Assembly (NCBI RefSeq): GCF_900447215.1
Contig: NZ_UFYA01000001.1
Coordinates: forward strand, 2,480,001 to 2,544,000
Direction of reading: 5' to 3'
Source: Dermatophilus congolensis
GTDB taxonomy: Bacteria; Actinomycetota; Actinomycetes; Actinomycetales; Dermatophilaceae
DNA length: 64,000 nt
Each line of letters starts with the position of its first letter. Within the stretch, counting starts at the first letter, position 1. The position numbers and the translations under genes are program-made. Of this stretch, positions 27,416-38,085 are shown piece after piece. Below the pieces are notes generated by a model, which was not told the DNA's origin, did no database searches, and saw nothing but the letters and a program-made list of their open reading frames with translations.

Positions 27416-27454
27416 AGGTGGGTAGCCTCGGTTCGTGGCCGAGGCCACCCACCT
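27416..27454. terminator. Bidirectional terminator
   Basis: Arms 27416-27431 and 27439-27454 (16 bp, one mismatch, 7-nt loop) lie between converging stops of the aminotransferase and a small membrane protein gene. Confidence 0.88.
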
Positions 27455-27468
27455 TGAACCAGGTACCG

Positions 27469-27933
27469 CTACGCCTCACCAACCTCACCCACAACGTCCT
27501 CATCCACGATCGGCGCCGACTCCAATACCCGCCGTATCCAACTGACCATGAACCCGGTGAAACACACCGCCAAAAACACCAACAACACCGCATCTGACAC
27601 GGCACTCCACCCGGCCACATGCAACACCCCGCCACGCTCCACCACCGACAACTCATTCCCCTGCTGCGGAGCAAACAAACCCGGATCGTGAATCACCCGT
27701 ATCTGACCACCAGGCCACTGTGCCCGACACACCCCATCCACACACCCCACTGACCGTGCTGTCACAACATCATTGGCCGACAGCCACGACACCGCCGACC
27801 ACGACACCACCACCGCGCGCATCCACAACAGCGCCGTCAATAACGACACCACGAACAACATCACCACCGGCAATGCTCGAGACACACGAGCACCCAAAGA
27901 CCTGCGAGCAAGACGCAGACGGGACACAGACAT
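27469..27933 (-). CDS. Membrane protein with two helices and an external loop
   Basis: A 154-residue protein of unknown function. Helix 1 is about 20-42, helix 2 about 112-134. Between them lies an approximately 65-residue loop with two cysteines (VGCVDGVCRAQW) that could form a disulfide outside the cell, and the C-terminal tail is acidic. The layout resembles a group of DUF3592-like actinobacterial proteins, but I cannot confirm this. It is divergent from the CopD-CtaG gene, with 78 bases between. Confidence 0.7.
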   Translation of the reverse strand: MSVSRLRLARRSLGARVSRALPVVMLFVVSLLTALLWMRAVVVSWSAVSWLSANDVVTARSVGCVDGVCRAQWPGGQIRVIHDPGLFAPQQGNELSVVERGGVLHVAGWSAVSDAVLLVFLAVCFTGFMVSWIRRVLESAPIVDEDVVGEVGEA

Positions 27934-28011
27934 ACGCCCCTATCGGCTCAGCCACCCACGCCGTCAAGACGAACAACAGACCTGCGGCCTGCTCAGACTT
28001 AGGGTGGGAAC

Positions 28012-30045
28012 ATGCCTATCCCGCCCCACAGCAAAGACAAAGCCACCACCCGCCCCGGGGCGCAACACCACCCAGGCACTCCCTTTGCCACTATCACCAC
28101 CGCCAGCCTGATCACCTGGCCTGTCGCCGTGTTGGCCACCATCCTCGCCGGATGGCTCGGCGGAGCCCTCGCCGGTGTCCCCGGCTTCGCCGACGGTGGA
28201 CCCACTGCTGTGTGGGGCGTACCGATCGCCAAAACCATTCACGACATCAGCGCTGCTATCACCATTGGCCTACTCCTGATGGCTGGAACCATCATCCCAG
28301 AACGGGCCACTACCCAACGCCGTCGCACCGCCTGCCGTATCGCTGTCACTACTGGCATCGTGTGGGCCCTTTCTGGCGGCATTCATATGCTTCTTCTGCT
28401 CTCTAACGTTTCTGGTGTTCAGCTCTCCTCTCCTCTTTTTTCTGGACAGCTGCCCTTCCTGTGGGAGATTGACCTTTTCCGCGTCTACTTGTTCTCCTGG
28501 GGATTCGCCATCGGCGCGACCGCCCTAGCCACATGCGCACGCACCGTGAACTCCATTACCTGGGCAGCTGCCCTAGGGGTTATTGCCCTGGCCATTCTTT
28601 CTTTGGCCGGGCACGCCGCAGGCGCCGCTGCTCATGACACGGCCGTTAACTCTCTAGCAGTTCACATCATTGGCGCTTCTGTATGGTTCGGTGGTCTGGT
28701 GGCTCTAGGAATACTGCGGCCGCTGCTCAACCGTGATTTCGGCACGTCGGTACGCCGCTATTCCGCTTTGGCGGGTTGGGCCTATTTTGGTGTGCTCGTC
28801 TCGGGAATTTTGGCGGCATCTTTGCGGCTGACCGGAATCGGTGACCTGAGCAGTCAGTACGGGCTTATTCTCCTGGCCAAGTTGCTTCTGGTGGTGGTGC
28901 TTGGCGTTGCTGGCTGGATGATGCGCAAGCGCATCATCGCTGAAGTTCATGACGGTGACTCTTCAGCAAAAGCCTTCGTGCGTTTGGCCATGACCGAAAT
29001 TGTGCTCATGTCAGTTGCGATGGGTTTGGGGTCGGCGCTTAGCCGTACAGCTCCTCCTGTTGCTCAAGCAGAATCTCCTGACCCAGCTGTTTCCATTACT
29101 GGGTATCCACTTCCTGCCGCGCCCCTTACCGGATCGACATGGTTTACCGCTATCCGGATTGATTGGCTTTTCCTTACGGTGGTTGTTCTCGCCGTGGGGT
29201 TGTATTACGCCGCTGTAGCGCGGTTGCACCGTCGGGGGGATCGGTGGCCAGTTGGTCGCACGATCTGGTGGACCCTTGGATGGTTGTTTTTCTTCTGGGT
29301 GACCAGTGGTGCACCGGCCATATACGGGCGGATTATGTTTTCTGCGCACATGCTGCAGCACATGACTTTGACGATGGGGATTCCGTTGTTCTTAGTGCTG
29401 GGTGCGCCGTTGACGTTGGCGTCTCGGGCATTGAAAGCGCGGCGGGATAAAACCCTTGGGCCCCGCGAGTTTTTGTTGTCGACGGCGCATTCGCGCTGGA
29501 TGGGATTTTGGACCAACCCGATTGTGGGTGCGGTGAACTTTGTTGGTTCGATCTATGTGTTCTATTTCACCGACTTGTATGAGTTGGCGTTGACCACTCA
29601 CGTGGGGCATATCGCCATGGTTGTGCATTTCATGGCCGCTGGGTATGTGTTTGCTTGGTCGTTGATTGGTATTGATCCGGGCCCGAATCGGTGGGCTCCG
29701 AGTCTTCGTTTGGTGTTGTTGTTTGCCACGATGGCGTTTCACGCATTTTTTGGGGTGGCAATTATGACGGCGGCGAATGTGATTGCCGGGGATACTTTCC
29801 GGGCATTAAAGGTGCCGTATGTGACTGACCTGATTGCCGATCAGCGTGTAGGTGGTGGGATCACCTGGGCTATTGGTGAAATTCCGATGCTGATTTTGGC
29901 GTTGGCGGTGGCAGTGGTGTGGATGCGAGCTGATGAGGGGGAGGCACGCCGTAAGGATCGTCAAGCGGATCGGGATGGCGATGCGGAGTTGCGTGCCTAT
30001 AACGAAAGGCTTGCGGCGTTGCGTGGCCGTGGTGGTCAGGGGTGA
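28012..30045 (+). CDS. CopD-CtaG fusion: copper import / cytochrome oxidase assembly protein
   Basis: 677 residues with about 15 membrane helices. Residues 1 to about 330 match the CopD copper-transport domain (LAGHAAGAAAHDTAVNSLAVHIIGASVWFGGL with its histidines). Residues about 395-640 match CtaG/Caa3_CtaG (SGAPAIYGRIMFSAHMLQHMTLTMGIPLFLVLGAPLTL, HFMAAGYVFAW, AFHAFFGVAIM). The fusion is typical of actinobacteria and serves copper delivery to cytochrome oxidase. The start at ATG 28012 follows AGGGTGGGA. Codon endings move from mostly C in the first 130 codons to mostly G/T in the last 400 within one open frame. Confidence 0.9.
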   Translation: MPIPPHSKDKATTRPGAQHHPGTPFATITTASLITWPVAVLATILAGWLGGALAGVPGFADGGPTAVWGVPIAKTIHDISAAITIGLLLMAGTIIPERATTQRRRTACRIAVTTGIVWALSGGIHMLLLLSNVSGVQLSSPLFSGQLPFLWEIDLFRVYLFSWGFAIGATALATCARTVNSITWAAALGVIALAILSLAGHAAGAAAHDTAVNSLAVHIIGASVWFGGLVALGILRPLLNRDFGTSVRRYSALAGWAYFGVLVSGILAASLRLTGIGDLSSQYGLILLAKLLLVVVLGVAGWMMRKRIIAEVHDGDSSAKAFVRLAMTEIVLMSVAMGLGSALSRTAPPVAQAESPDPAVSITGYPLPAAPLTGSTWFTAIRIDWLFLTVVVLAVGLYYAAVARLHRRGDRWPVGRTIWWTLGWLFFFWVTSGAPAIYGRIMFSAHMLQHMTLTMGIPLFLVLGAPLTLASRALKARRDKTLGPREFLLSTAHSRWMGFWTNPIVGAVNFVGSIYVFYFTDLYELALTTHVGHIAMVVHFMAAGYVFAWSLIGIDPGPNRWAPSLRLVLLFATMAFHAFFGVAIMTAANVIAGDTFRALKVPYVTDLIADQRVGGGITWAIGEIPMLILALAVAVVWMRADEGEARRKDRQADRDGDAELRAYNERLAALRGRGGQG

Positions 30046-30068
30046 GGTAGGTGTGAGGGGTTCCTTGT

Positions 30069-30563
30069 TTATGGGGTGTTGTTGTCGGTGGTGTCGGTGT
30101 GTGGTTGTTGTGTTTTCTGAGGGCCGATGAGGGCTCCTAGCAGGGGAGTCCAAAAGATTTGCCCAGACCATAGCAGCCATAGGCACATACCAATTAGTGG
30201 TTGGAAGGGGGAACTGTTGCTAGTGGTGGCTAGCAGAGGGATGGTTTCGAGGATGCCGACGGCCAGGGCGCAGGCGAGTAGGACGGCGGCGTTGATGGTG
30301 GCGAATTGTCGTCGGCGAGCGCGCCACCAGTGGGGGTGTTTGCGTGAGCGGAACCACCACGCGATTAGGACTGGTCCGGTGATGATGGGGGATACGGGCC
30401 AGGTGCTTAGTAGCAGGCTGGTCATGAGGTTGGTGGTGATGAAGCTTGGGTTGGGGCTGGCGAGCAGGGCGGTTCCGATGGCTAGGAGCCATGCTCCGGT
30501 GAGGGTGAGGATGGCGCGGGCGAGGTCGGGTATGCCGGTGGTGGTGCGCGGTGTGGTCCCCAC
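30069..30563 (-). CDS. Integral membrane protein, unknown
   Basis: 164 residues with about four membrane helices (15-35, 45-70, 88-108, 120-145) and a Thr/Gln-rich tail. A central basic loop (WWFRSRKHPHWWRARRR) is notable for its four tryptophans and many Arg residues. I do not recognise a family. It converges on the CopD-CtaG gene with a 23-base gap and lies downstream of the thi operon, from which it is separated by 78 bases. Confidence 0.72.
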   Translation of the reverse strand: MGTTPRTTTGIPDLARAILTLTGAWLLAIGTALLASPNPSFITTNLMTSLLLSTWPVSPIITGPVLIAWWFRSRKHPHWWRARRRQFATINAAVLLACALAVGILETIPLLATTSNSSPFQPLIGMCLWLLWSGQIFWTPLLGALIGPQKTQQPHTDTTDNNTP

Positions 30564-30641
30564 GTGGTCTGTCTCCGCTCGGGATGTGGTTGAAAGGTTG
30601 GTCGTGTGTAGGACCGGTTGAGGTGGGGGTGGTGTTCCCGG

Positions 30642-32825
<2,184 letters not shown>

Positions 32826-32847
32826 GGGGTCCTTTGGTGGTGGGTGG

Positions 32848-33996
32848 TTAGGGGTTGGTGGTGAAGCGGTGGGGTGTGAAGGCGGTGATGTCGGGTAGTG
32901 GGTGGGTGGTTGGTGGGGTGGTGATGGTGGCGGTGATGGCGGCGCCGATGGCGGGGGCTAGGAGGATGCCGTTGCGGCCTAGTCCGGTGGCTAGGGTGAT
33001 GGTGGTGCTGAGGGGGCCTAGGAGTGGGGCGTTGTCTTTGGTGACGGGGCGGGGTCTGGCGATGGTTTCGGTGATGGTGAATTCTTCGATGCAGGGGAGG
33101 AGGTGGATGCCGTCTCGTAGGAGTGTGTGGATGCCGCCGGCTTGGACGTGGGGGGTTTCGTTTTCTCGGGTGGTGGCGCCGAGGATGAGGTTTCCGTTGG
33201 TGCGGGGGACGATGTATATGGGGTTGCCTTTGACATGTCCGCGGATGATGTGGGTGAGGTTGTGGCGGAGGTTGGGTGGGGGTGTGAGGCGGATGACTTC
33301 GCCGTAGGCGTTGCGGATGAGGCTGGTGAGGTTCAGGGGTAGGCCGCTCAGGTTGGTGGCGTTGGTGGCGTTGGCGATGATGGCGTGGTCGGTGGGGATG
33401 GTGTGGCCGTTGGTGAGGGTGATGCCGGTGACGGGGCTGGTGGGGTCGGTGTTGTCGGTGTGGGTGATGCCGGTTGCTGGGGTGGGGTGGATGGGGATGT
33501 TTGCGTTGGTCAGGGCGGTTAGGAGTGCGTGGGCGAGGAGGCGGGGGTCGACTTGGTGGTCGTGGGGGGCGTGCAGGGCGCTGGAGATGGTGGGGGTGAG
33601 GAGGGGTTCGAGTTTGCGGGCTTGGCGGGTGGTGAGGGGTGTGAGGGTGAGGCCGAGGCTGTGTGCGTAGGTGGCGAGGTTGTGGAGGGTTTCTCGGTCG
33701 GCTGTGTCGGTGCCGATGTGGAGGGTGGGGGTGTTTTGGTGTCCGGTGGGTAGGTTTGTGGTGGTGGTGAGGCGGTGGATGAAGTGGGGGTAGAGGGCGG
33801 CGGAGGCGAGCATGAGGGGGGTGAGGTGGTGTTCGTTGTAGGTGGTTTCGCTGGTGGCTGCGAGCATGCCGGCGGCTGCGTGGGTGGCGCCGTTGGCTGG
33901 GGTTGGGTCGATGAGTTCGACGTGTGTGCCTGCTTCGTGCAGGTGCCATGCGATGGATAGTCCGATGATGCCGGCGCCGATGATGGCGATGCGCAC
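32848..33996 (-). CDS. thiO: Glycine oxidase
   Basis: A 382-residue FAD-dependent DAO-family oxidase giving dehydroglycine for thiazole synthesis. It has the FAD motif IIGAGIIGLSIAWHLHEAG at the N-terminus, GATHAAAGMLA, a middle domain with NATNATNLSGLPL and YIVPRTNGNLILGATTRE, and the C-terminal RPVTKDNAPLLG plus GLGRNGILLAP. The GTG 33996 start has GGGAGG 5 bases upstream. That ribosome site and the first base of the start codon fall in the closing stem of the TPP riboswitch, so control is probably at translation. It is the first gene of thiO-S-G-F. Confidence 0.95.
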   Translation of the reverse strand: MRIAIIGAGIIGLSIAWHLHEAGTHVELIDPTPANGATHAAAGMLAATSETTYNEHHLTPLMLASAALYPHFIHRLTTTTNLPTGHQNTPTLHIGTDTADRETLHNLATYAHSLGLTLTPLTTRQARKLEPLLTPTISSALHAPHDHQVDPRLLAHALLTALTNANIPIHPTPATGITHTDNTDPTSPVTGITLTNGHTIPTDHAIIANATNATNLSGLPLNLTSLIRNAYGEVIRLTPPPNLRHNLTHIIRGHVKGNPIYIVPRTNGNLILGATTRENETPHVQAGGIHTLLRDGIHLLPCIEEFTITETIARPRPVTKDNAPLLGPLSTTITLATGLGRNGILLAPAIGAAITATITTPPTTHPLPDITAFTPHRFTTNP

Positions 33997-34102
33997 AGCT
34001 TCCTCCCTTCGCCGGTGTTAACCGGACAGGTTCGAGCGGTCGGTGGGCGCTTTGGTTGCGTGCCACCCTCTCAGCCCGTTTGTGGGGCTCCCGCGGATGC
34101 TG
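33996..34102 (-). promoter_or_regulatory. TPP riboswitch of the thi operon
   Basis: Read on the minus strand it contains GGGAGCC, GGGCTGAGAGGG, GAACCTGT and CCGGCGAAGGGA in the standard THI-element order. Stem P1 can form between 34095-34102 and 33996-34003 (8 bp, one mismatch), and takes in part of the Shine-Dalgarno and the first base of the thiO GTG. TPP binding should therefore hide the ribosome site. Confidence 0.95.
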
Positions 34103-34107
34103 CGGTT

Positions 34108-34114
34108 TACCGTA
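34108..34114. promoter_or_regulatory. Overlapping divergent -10 boxes of thiE and the thi operon
   Basis: TACCGT on the plus strand (34108-34113) lies 6 bases before the leaderless thiE ATG. TACGGT on the minus strand (34114-34109) would start transcription near 34102, the first base of riboswitch P1. Inferred from spacing alone. Confidence 0.5.
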
Positions 34115-34119
34115 CCTGC

Positions 34120-34797
34120 ATGGCTTCTTGTGAGGGTGTCGGGTTGGAGAATTCGGGTGTGGATGTTGTTCGTCGGCTCGGGCGGGCGCGGTTGTATTTG
34201 TGTACGGATGCGCGGGATTCGGCGGGGGAGTTGCGGGATTTTGTGCGGCGGGTTTTTGCCGGTGGGGTGGATGTTGTTCAGGTGCGGGATCGGTCGATTT
34301 CGACGGCTGATGAGGTGGAGGCGTTGCGGATCGTGCGTCAGGAGGCGCGTGCGGCGGGGGCGTTGTGTGCGGCGAATGATCGTGCTGATGTGGGGTTGGT
34401 GGCTGGGGTGGATGTGGTGCATGTGGGGCAGGAGGATTTGTCGCCGGTGCATGTGAAGTCGGTGTGTCCGGGGGCTTTGGTGGGGGTGTCGACGCATTCG
34501 CGGGAGCAGTTTGTTGCGGCGATGGCGGCGCCGGAGGTGGATTATTTCTGTGTGGGGCCGGTGTGGGCGACGCCGACGAAGCCGGGTCGTGCTGCGGTGG
34601 GGTTGGGTTTGGTGGCTGAGGCTGCGCGGGCGGGGGTGGGTAAGCCGTGGTTTGCGATTGGGGGTGTTGATGTCTCGTCGGTGGGGCGGGTTGTGGATGC
34701 TGGTGCTGAGCGGGTGGTGGTGGTTCGGGCGTTGACGCAGGCTGATGACCCTGAGGGTGCTGCGCGGGCGTTGCGTGCGTGTTTGCCTGGGGGGTGA
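34120..34797 (+). CDS. thiE: Thiamin-phosphate synthase
   Basis: Couples the thiazole and pyrimidine phosphates to thiamin phosphate. The 225-residue TIM barrel has LYLCTDARD at the start, GGVDVVQVRDRS, CAANDRADV, VHVGQEDL, GVSTHSREQ, VGPVWATPTKPGR and FAIGGVD, all ThiE motifs. It is probably leaderless from ATG 34120, since there is no Shine-Dalgarno and a TACCGT lies 6 bases upstream. It diverges from thiO-S-G-F, and its promoter DNA is the riboswitch DNA of that operon. Codons are strongly G/T-ending. Confidence 0.95.
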   Translation: MASCEGVGLENSGVDVVRRLGRARLYLCTDARDSAGELRDFVRRVFAGGVDVVQVRDRSISTADEVEALRIVRQEARAAGALCAANDRADVGLVAGVDVVHVGQEDLSPVHVKSVCPGALVGVSTHSREQFVAAMAAPEVDYFCVGPVWATPTKPGRAAVGLGLVAEAARAGVGKPWFAIGGVDVSSVGRVVDAGAERVVVVRALTQADDPEGAARALRACLPGG

Positions 34798-34921
34798 GTG
34801 TGGGTGGTGGCGGCTGGTTATTGCGGCGGACTTCTAGCAGTTATTTGCGTTGTGACGCAATGAATTTGCCAAAGATTAAGAAGATCGTCCGATAGGGGTG
34901 GTCAACTGACCGACTCGCAAC

Positions 34922-34940
34922 TAAAGTTAGGCTTACCTTA
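34922..34940 (+). promoter_or_regulatory. DtxR/IdeR-type iron box
   Basis: This 19-mer agrees with the DtxR/IdeR consensus at 15 positions, with the TTAGGCTTACCTTA core clearest. It covers a possible -10 (TAAAGT) and ends just before the GAGGAGG of the next gene, so iron-loaded repressor would block transcription. Confidence 0.75.
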
Positions 34941-34955
34941 ATGAGGAGGCGATAC

Positions 34956-35795
34956 ATGGCCGTCAACCCAACACCGAGCATCTGCTCCAACGCGCGAGCA
35001 ACGTCCCTGGCACGACGTCTCGTGGGTGGCGAGGGTGCGGCAACGCTGATGCGCTATCGGATCGACCCCGAGTCCTGCCTCGAGGTCGCAGCGCATGGTT
35101 TGGATTCAAAGGGCCGGATCCTGCTCGCCTTCTCGCGTCATTCCGGCATGGGTGCCCCATCGACAGACGTGCTCGAGGAGGTCCGAGTCGACATCAGACT
35201 CGAATCCCCTGACCCGCGCGTACGAATCCTCGCGGCAACACTGCACTACCTGGGGGTGTTGCAGTGGATCCCCGAGGATGAGCGCGATGGGTGGGCCAAT
35301 AGTCCTGGGATTCCGGAAGACGTGGCCGCGGTAATCGAGGCCGGCGGCGCGCTCGCAGTCGTGAACATCAATCGGGTGCTAGTTCATGACAGCGCGGGAG
35401 TGGCGCCGGTCTCGGCCATCGCGATGAAAAACTACCCGGTTTCGCCATTGTGCGGATCGGGGGTGATGGGCAGCCTCGAGGCTCACGATGCTGTTTTATC
35501 GTTCCCTAACCATGAACTTCGAGCCGTCATTACTGCTGTGGTGGAAGGTCTTGCTGATGGTGATGTGCTTGATGAACGCCCATCTCATGGGGGCTGTGAG
35601 CATACCCAGGATCGCGTCTATTGCGTAGATGTTGATTCCACCGGCATTACGCTCATGCACATTGGTCCGCTTGGGGGAATGAGCCGGATCGTTCACGTCG
35701 AACTTCCCACTGCTGCCACGGTTGATGATGTCCAATCCACGTTGGCAGCAGCGGTTTCTCAAACTCGATCTCATCGCGTCCATCCGCGCATGTGA
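34956..35795 (+). CDS. Iron-regulated HugZ/DUF2470-like protein
   Basis: 279 residues. The N-terminal about 1-120 resembles the split-barrel of pyridoxamine-oxidase-like or HugZ proteins (ILLAFSRHSGMG, DVRLESPDPRVRILAATLHYLG). The C-terminal about 190-275 resembles DUF2470, with VYCVDVDSTGITLMHIGPLG. Such proteins take part in haem-iron use. The DtxR box directly upstream supports an iron-starvation role. ATG 34956 follows GAGGAGG. Base composition is more balanced than in the thi genes. Family assignment is by general resemblance; the haem-degrading activity is inferred. Confidence 0.6.
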   Translation: MAVNPTPSICSNARATSLARRLVGGEGAATLMRYRIDPESCLEVAAHGLDSKGRILLAFSRHSGMGAPSTDVLEEVRVDIRLESPDPRVRILAATLHYLGVLQWIPEDERDGWANSPGIPEDVAAVIEAGGALAVVNINRVLVHDSAGVAPVSAIAMKNYPVSPLCGSGVMGSLEAHDAVLSFPNHELRAVITAVVEGLADGDVLDERPSHGGCEHTQDRVYCVDVDSTGITLMHIGPLGGMSRIVHVELPTAATVDDVQSTLAAAVSQTRSHRVHPRM

Positions 35796-35802
35796 TTGAG
35801 AT

Positions 35803-35845
35803 CAAAAGTGTGTGGCCTCCACGCTGGTGGGGGCCACACACTTTT
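35803..35845. terminator. Terminator after the HugZ-like gene
   Basis: A hairpin with AAAAGTGTGTGGCC at its 5' side and GGCCACACACTTTT at its 3' side, the latter giving a U-rich end on the plus strand and a symmetric one on the minus strand. Confidence 0.88.
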
Positions 35846-35888
35846 AGGCACCTGTTTTTATGACGCCAGTAATTTCGGCTGTGAGGGC

Positions 35889-36170
35889 TCAGGCGTTGCT
35901 GTAGTGCTCGCAGGTCGCGGTGTCACCGCCGACGCTGATGGCTTCGGCGGTGCACATCAGGTCAGTGTTGTGGGTGCATTCCAGACGCTGGCATGCCCCG
36001 ACGCGGCCGTTGGTGTCAGTGAGTCCGCCACGGGCGTCGAGGGCAATGAAAGTACCGCAGGAGGCGGTGCCGTTTGTGCCACCAACGGTGATTGCGCCAG
36101 CGGTACAGCCGGAGTCGTTGAAGGAGCAAGAAGTGGTGGTGCAGGAGGAAATGATTGGAAGCGTGGACAT
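35889..36170 (-). CDS. Cys-rich protein with two DUF1540 units
   Basis: A 93-residue protein carrying two copies of the short DUF1540 cysteine motif: residues about 9-40 (CTTTSCSFNDSGCTAGAITVGG) and about 60-88 (CQRLECTHNTDLMCTAEAISVGG...C). The repeated Cx4CxxNxxxxC-AxxIxVGG pattern suggests metal binding. The function is unknown; many actinobacteria carry one such gene. It lies between the iron-regulated gene and the permease, with a good AGAAAG-type purine site upstream. Confidence 0.85.
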   Translation of the reverse strand: MSTLPIISSCTTTSCSFNDSGCTAGAITVGGTNGTASCGTFIALDARGGLTDTNGRVGACQRLECTHNTDLMCTAEAISVGGDTATCEHYSNA

Positions 36171-36392
36171 GGTGCCTACTTTCTGAGAAAGGATTGTGCT
36201 GTCCGCAGGTCTGTTGTTTTCAGGTTAGGGAACCGTTTTCGCAGCGATAGTGAGGTGAGGCTGCCCTCAATGCTGCTGGCGGGCGGTGTGATGGGGTTCG
36301 TAAGTCTCTGAGCTGGGTGCATATTCGGGCAGTGGGATGGTCTAATTTTCCGTAAAGTGAGCTAGATCACACATGCATCCATCACTGTATAG

Positions 36393-36439
36393 ACGTGGGG
36401 CGGTGTTGCCGCAATACCCGCGACAACACCGCCCCACGT
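36393..36439 (-). terminator. Terminator of the permease gene
   Basis: Perfect 16-bp arms 36393-36408 and 36424-36439, 15-nt loop, just after the permease stop. Confidence 0.88.
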
Positions 36440-36455
36440 AGCACCTACAGGAAGA

Positions 36456-37916
36456 TCAGGATTCCCTTGGGGTCTTGTCCTCAAGTGAAGGCTGCTGGCG
36501 ACCATGCTGGGGAACCAAGGTGAAATACGCGATCGTGAGTAGGGCAACCCAGATCAACCCCACCCACAAAGCCACCCGCGTATCAGGGAACCAACCAATC
36601 ACGCCCACTACGAACACAAGAAACGCGAATGTTGCCCATGTTCCGACAGGGTGGAATGGCACCGGGTACTCGGACTCCTGTAAACCCCGCTGCTTGATCT
36701 CCCGGCGCATTGCCAAGTTAGACAACAAGATCATCAGCCACACAAGCACCGTCGCGAACGTTGCAATCGAGGCGATGATTTTGAATACGTTCTCGGGAAT
36801 AACCGCATTAAGTACAGCTGCTACCGCTAATGCTGCACACATGACCACTACGGTCATCCATGGGACACCATGCTTTGATACTTGAGCAAACACTTTCGGT
36901 GCCTGTCCCTGCTTAGCTAATCCGTATAGCATGCGGCCAGCACCGAAAGTATCTGAATTAATCGCAGAAACTGCAGCCGTAATAATGATCACGTTAAGAA
37001 TCGAAGGTGCAGCGGGGACTCCAAGCGTAGAGAAAATCTGCACAAATGGACTCGAGTCACCCGTAATTCGATTCCATGGAACTAGTGACATGATGACAAC
37101 CATGGTGAGTACGTAAAAAATCAAAATACGTACCGGAACAGAGCCCACTGCCCGCGGAATTGCTCGCTTAGGATCAGATGCTTCACCTGCAGTGATGCCA
37201 ACATTCTCTACTCCGCCGAAGGCGAAAACCACAATCGACAAAGATGCGATAATCCCAGCCATTCCTGTAGGGCTGAAGCCGCCGTGGTCAAAAAGATTGT
37301 GCGGTCCCACGGCTACGCCGGGTTCGAAGGTGATTCCTTTAAACATGAGGAATGATCCACCAATAATCATCGCGACAATCGCACTGACCTTCACGATCGT
37401 CAACCAAAACTCGAGCTCACCAAAAACTTTGACGTGCCGAGTGTTCACAGCTCCGATAAAACAGATCACAGCTGTGACCCAAATCCAGCGAGGCGTTTGC
37501 GGCCACCAAAAAGCCATATAAACAGAAAAAGCAGTCACATCTGCGACCGCAACGACAAGCATCTCGAAGGCATACGTCCACCCGGTTAAAAACCCAGCAA
37601 ACGGCCCCATGTAGCGAGCTGCGTACTGCCCAAAAGATCCCGAGACAGGGTGCCGGACAGCCATCTCACCCAAAGCACGCATCACCATATACACGGCAGC
37701 GCCTGAGGCGAGATACGCCAAAATCACCGCAGGGCCAGCAGCCTGAATAGCCGCGGCTGAACCGTAAAACAGGCCTGTTCCGATAGCCGAACCGAGCGCG
37801 ATGAAAGTGATGTGTCGCAGGGTGAGGCCGCGCGTAAGTTCGCCATGCTCATGCACCGTCGTGGCTGTGGTCGTGGCGTGTGTTTGTCCACCGTTGGGGT
37901 TGTTCGGTTTGGACAT
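36456..37916 (-). CDS. APC-family amino-acid permease
   Basis: A 486-residue, 12-helix transporter of the AAT group (ProY, AroP, CycA relatives): [24 protein letters not shown] at the first helix, [27 protein letters not shown], and the [27 protein letters not shown] motif after helix 6. The substrate is unknown; ProY-like members carry proline or histidine. ATG 37916 follows GGAGAGGGGG. The coding region is visibly richer in A/T than the flanking genes. Divergent from an IclR regulator, with 169 bases between. Confidence 0.92.
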   Translation of the reverse strand: MSKPNNPNGGQTHATTTATTVHEHGELTRGLTLRHITFIALGSAIGTGLFYGSAAAIQAAGPAVILAYLASGAAVYMVMRALGEMAVRHPVSGSFGQYAARYMGPFAGFLTGWTYAFEMLVVAVADVTAFSVYMAFWWPQTPRWIWVTAVICFIGAVNTRHVKVFGELEFWLTIVKVSAIVAMIIGGSFLMFKGITFEPGVAVGPHNLFDHGGFSPTGMAGIIASLSIVVFAFGGVENVGITAGEASDPKRAIPRAVGSVPVRILIFYVLTMVVIMSLVPWNRITGDSSPFVQIFSTLGVPAAPSILNVIIITAAVSAINSDTFGAGRMLYGLAKQGQAPKVFAQVSKHGVPWMTVVVMCAALAVAAVLNAVIPENVFKIIASIATFATVLVWLMILLSNLAMRREIKQRGLQESEYPVPFHPVGTWATFAFLVFVVGVIGWFPDTRVALWVGLIWVALLTIAYFTLVPQHGRQQPSLEDKTPRES

Positions 37917-38085
37917 GTGGGCCCCCTCTCCAATGAATTGACACGATGCGATCGTTCGACAATTTCTATCGCTCCCAGCAAATACACACTGAGATCGACC
38001 AATTCTGTGCCGTGAACTCGTTATCGTGCGGATGATGTCGCACCAGAACACGGTCGGCAGCATGAAAACAACGTAGGGAGTTCGT
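37917..38085. promoter_or_regulatory. Divergent promoter region, permease / IclR regulator
   Basis: 169 bases between two diverging starts, A/T-richer than its surroundings. IclR proteins usually bind such an interval. I could not define the operator by eye. Confidence 0.5.
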
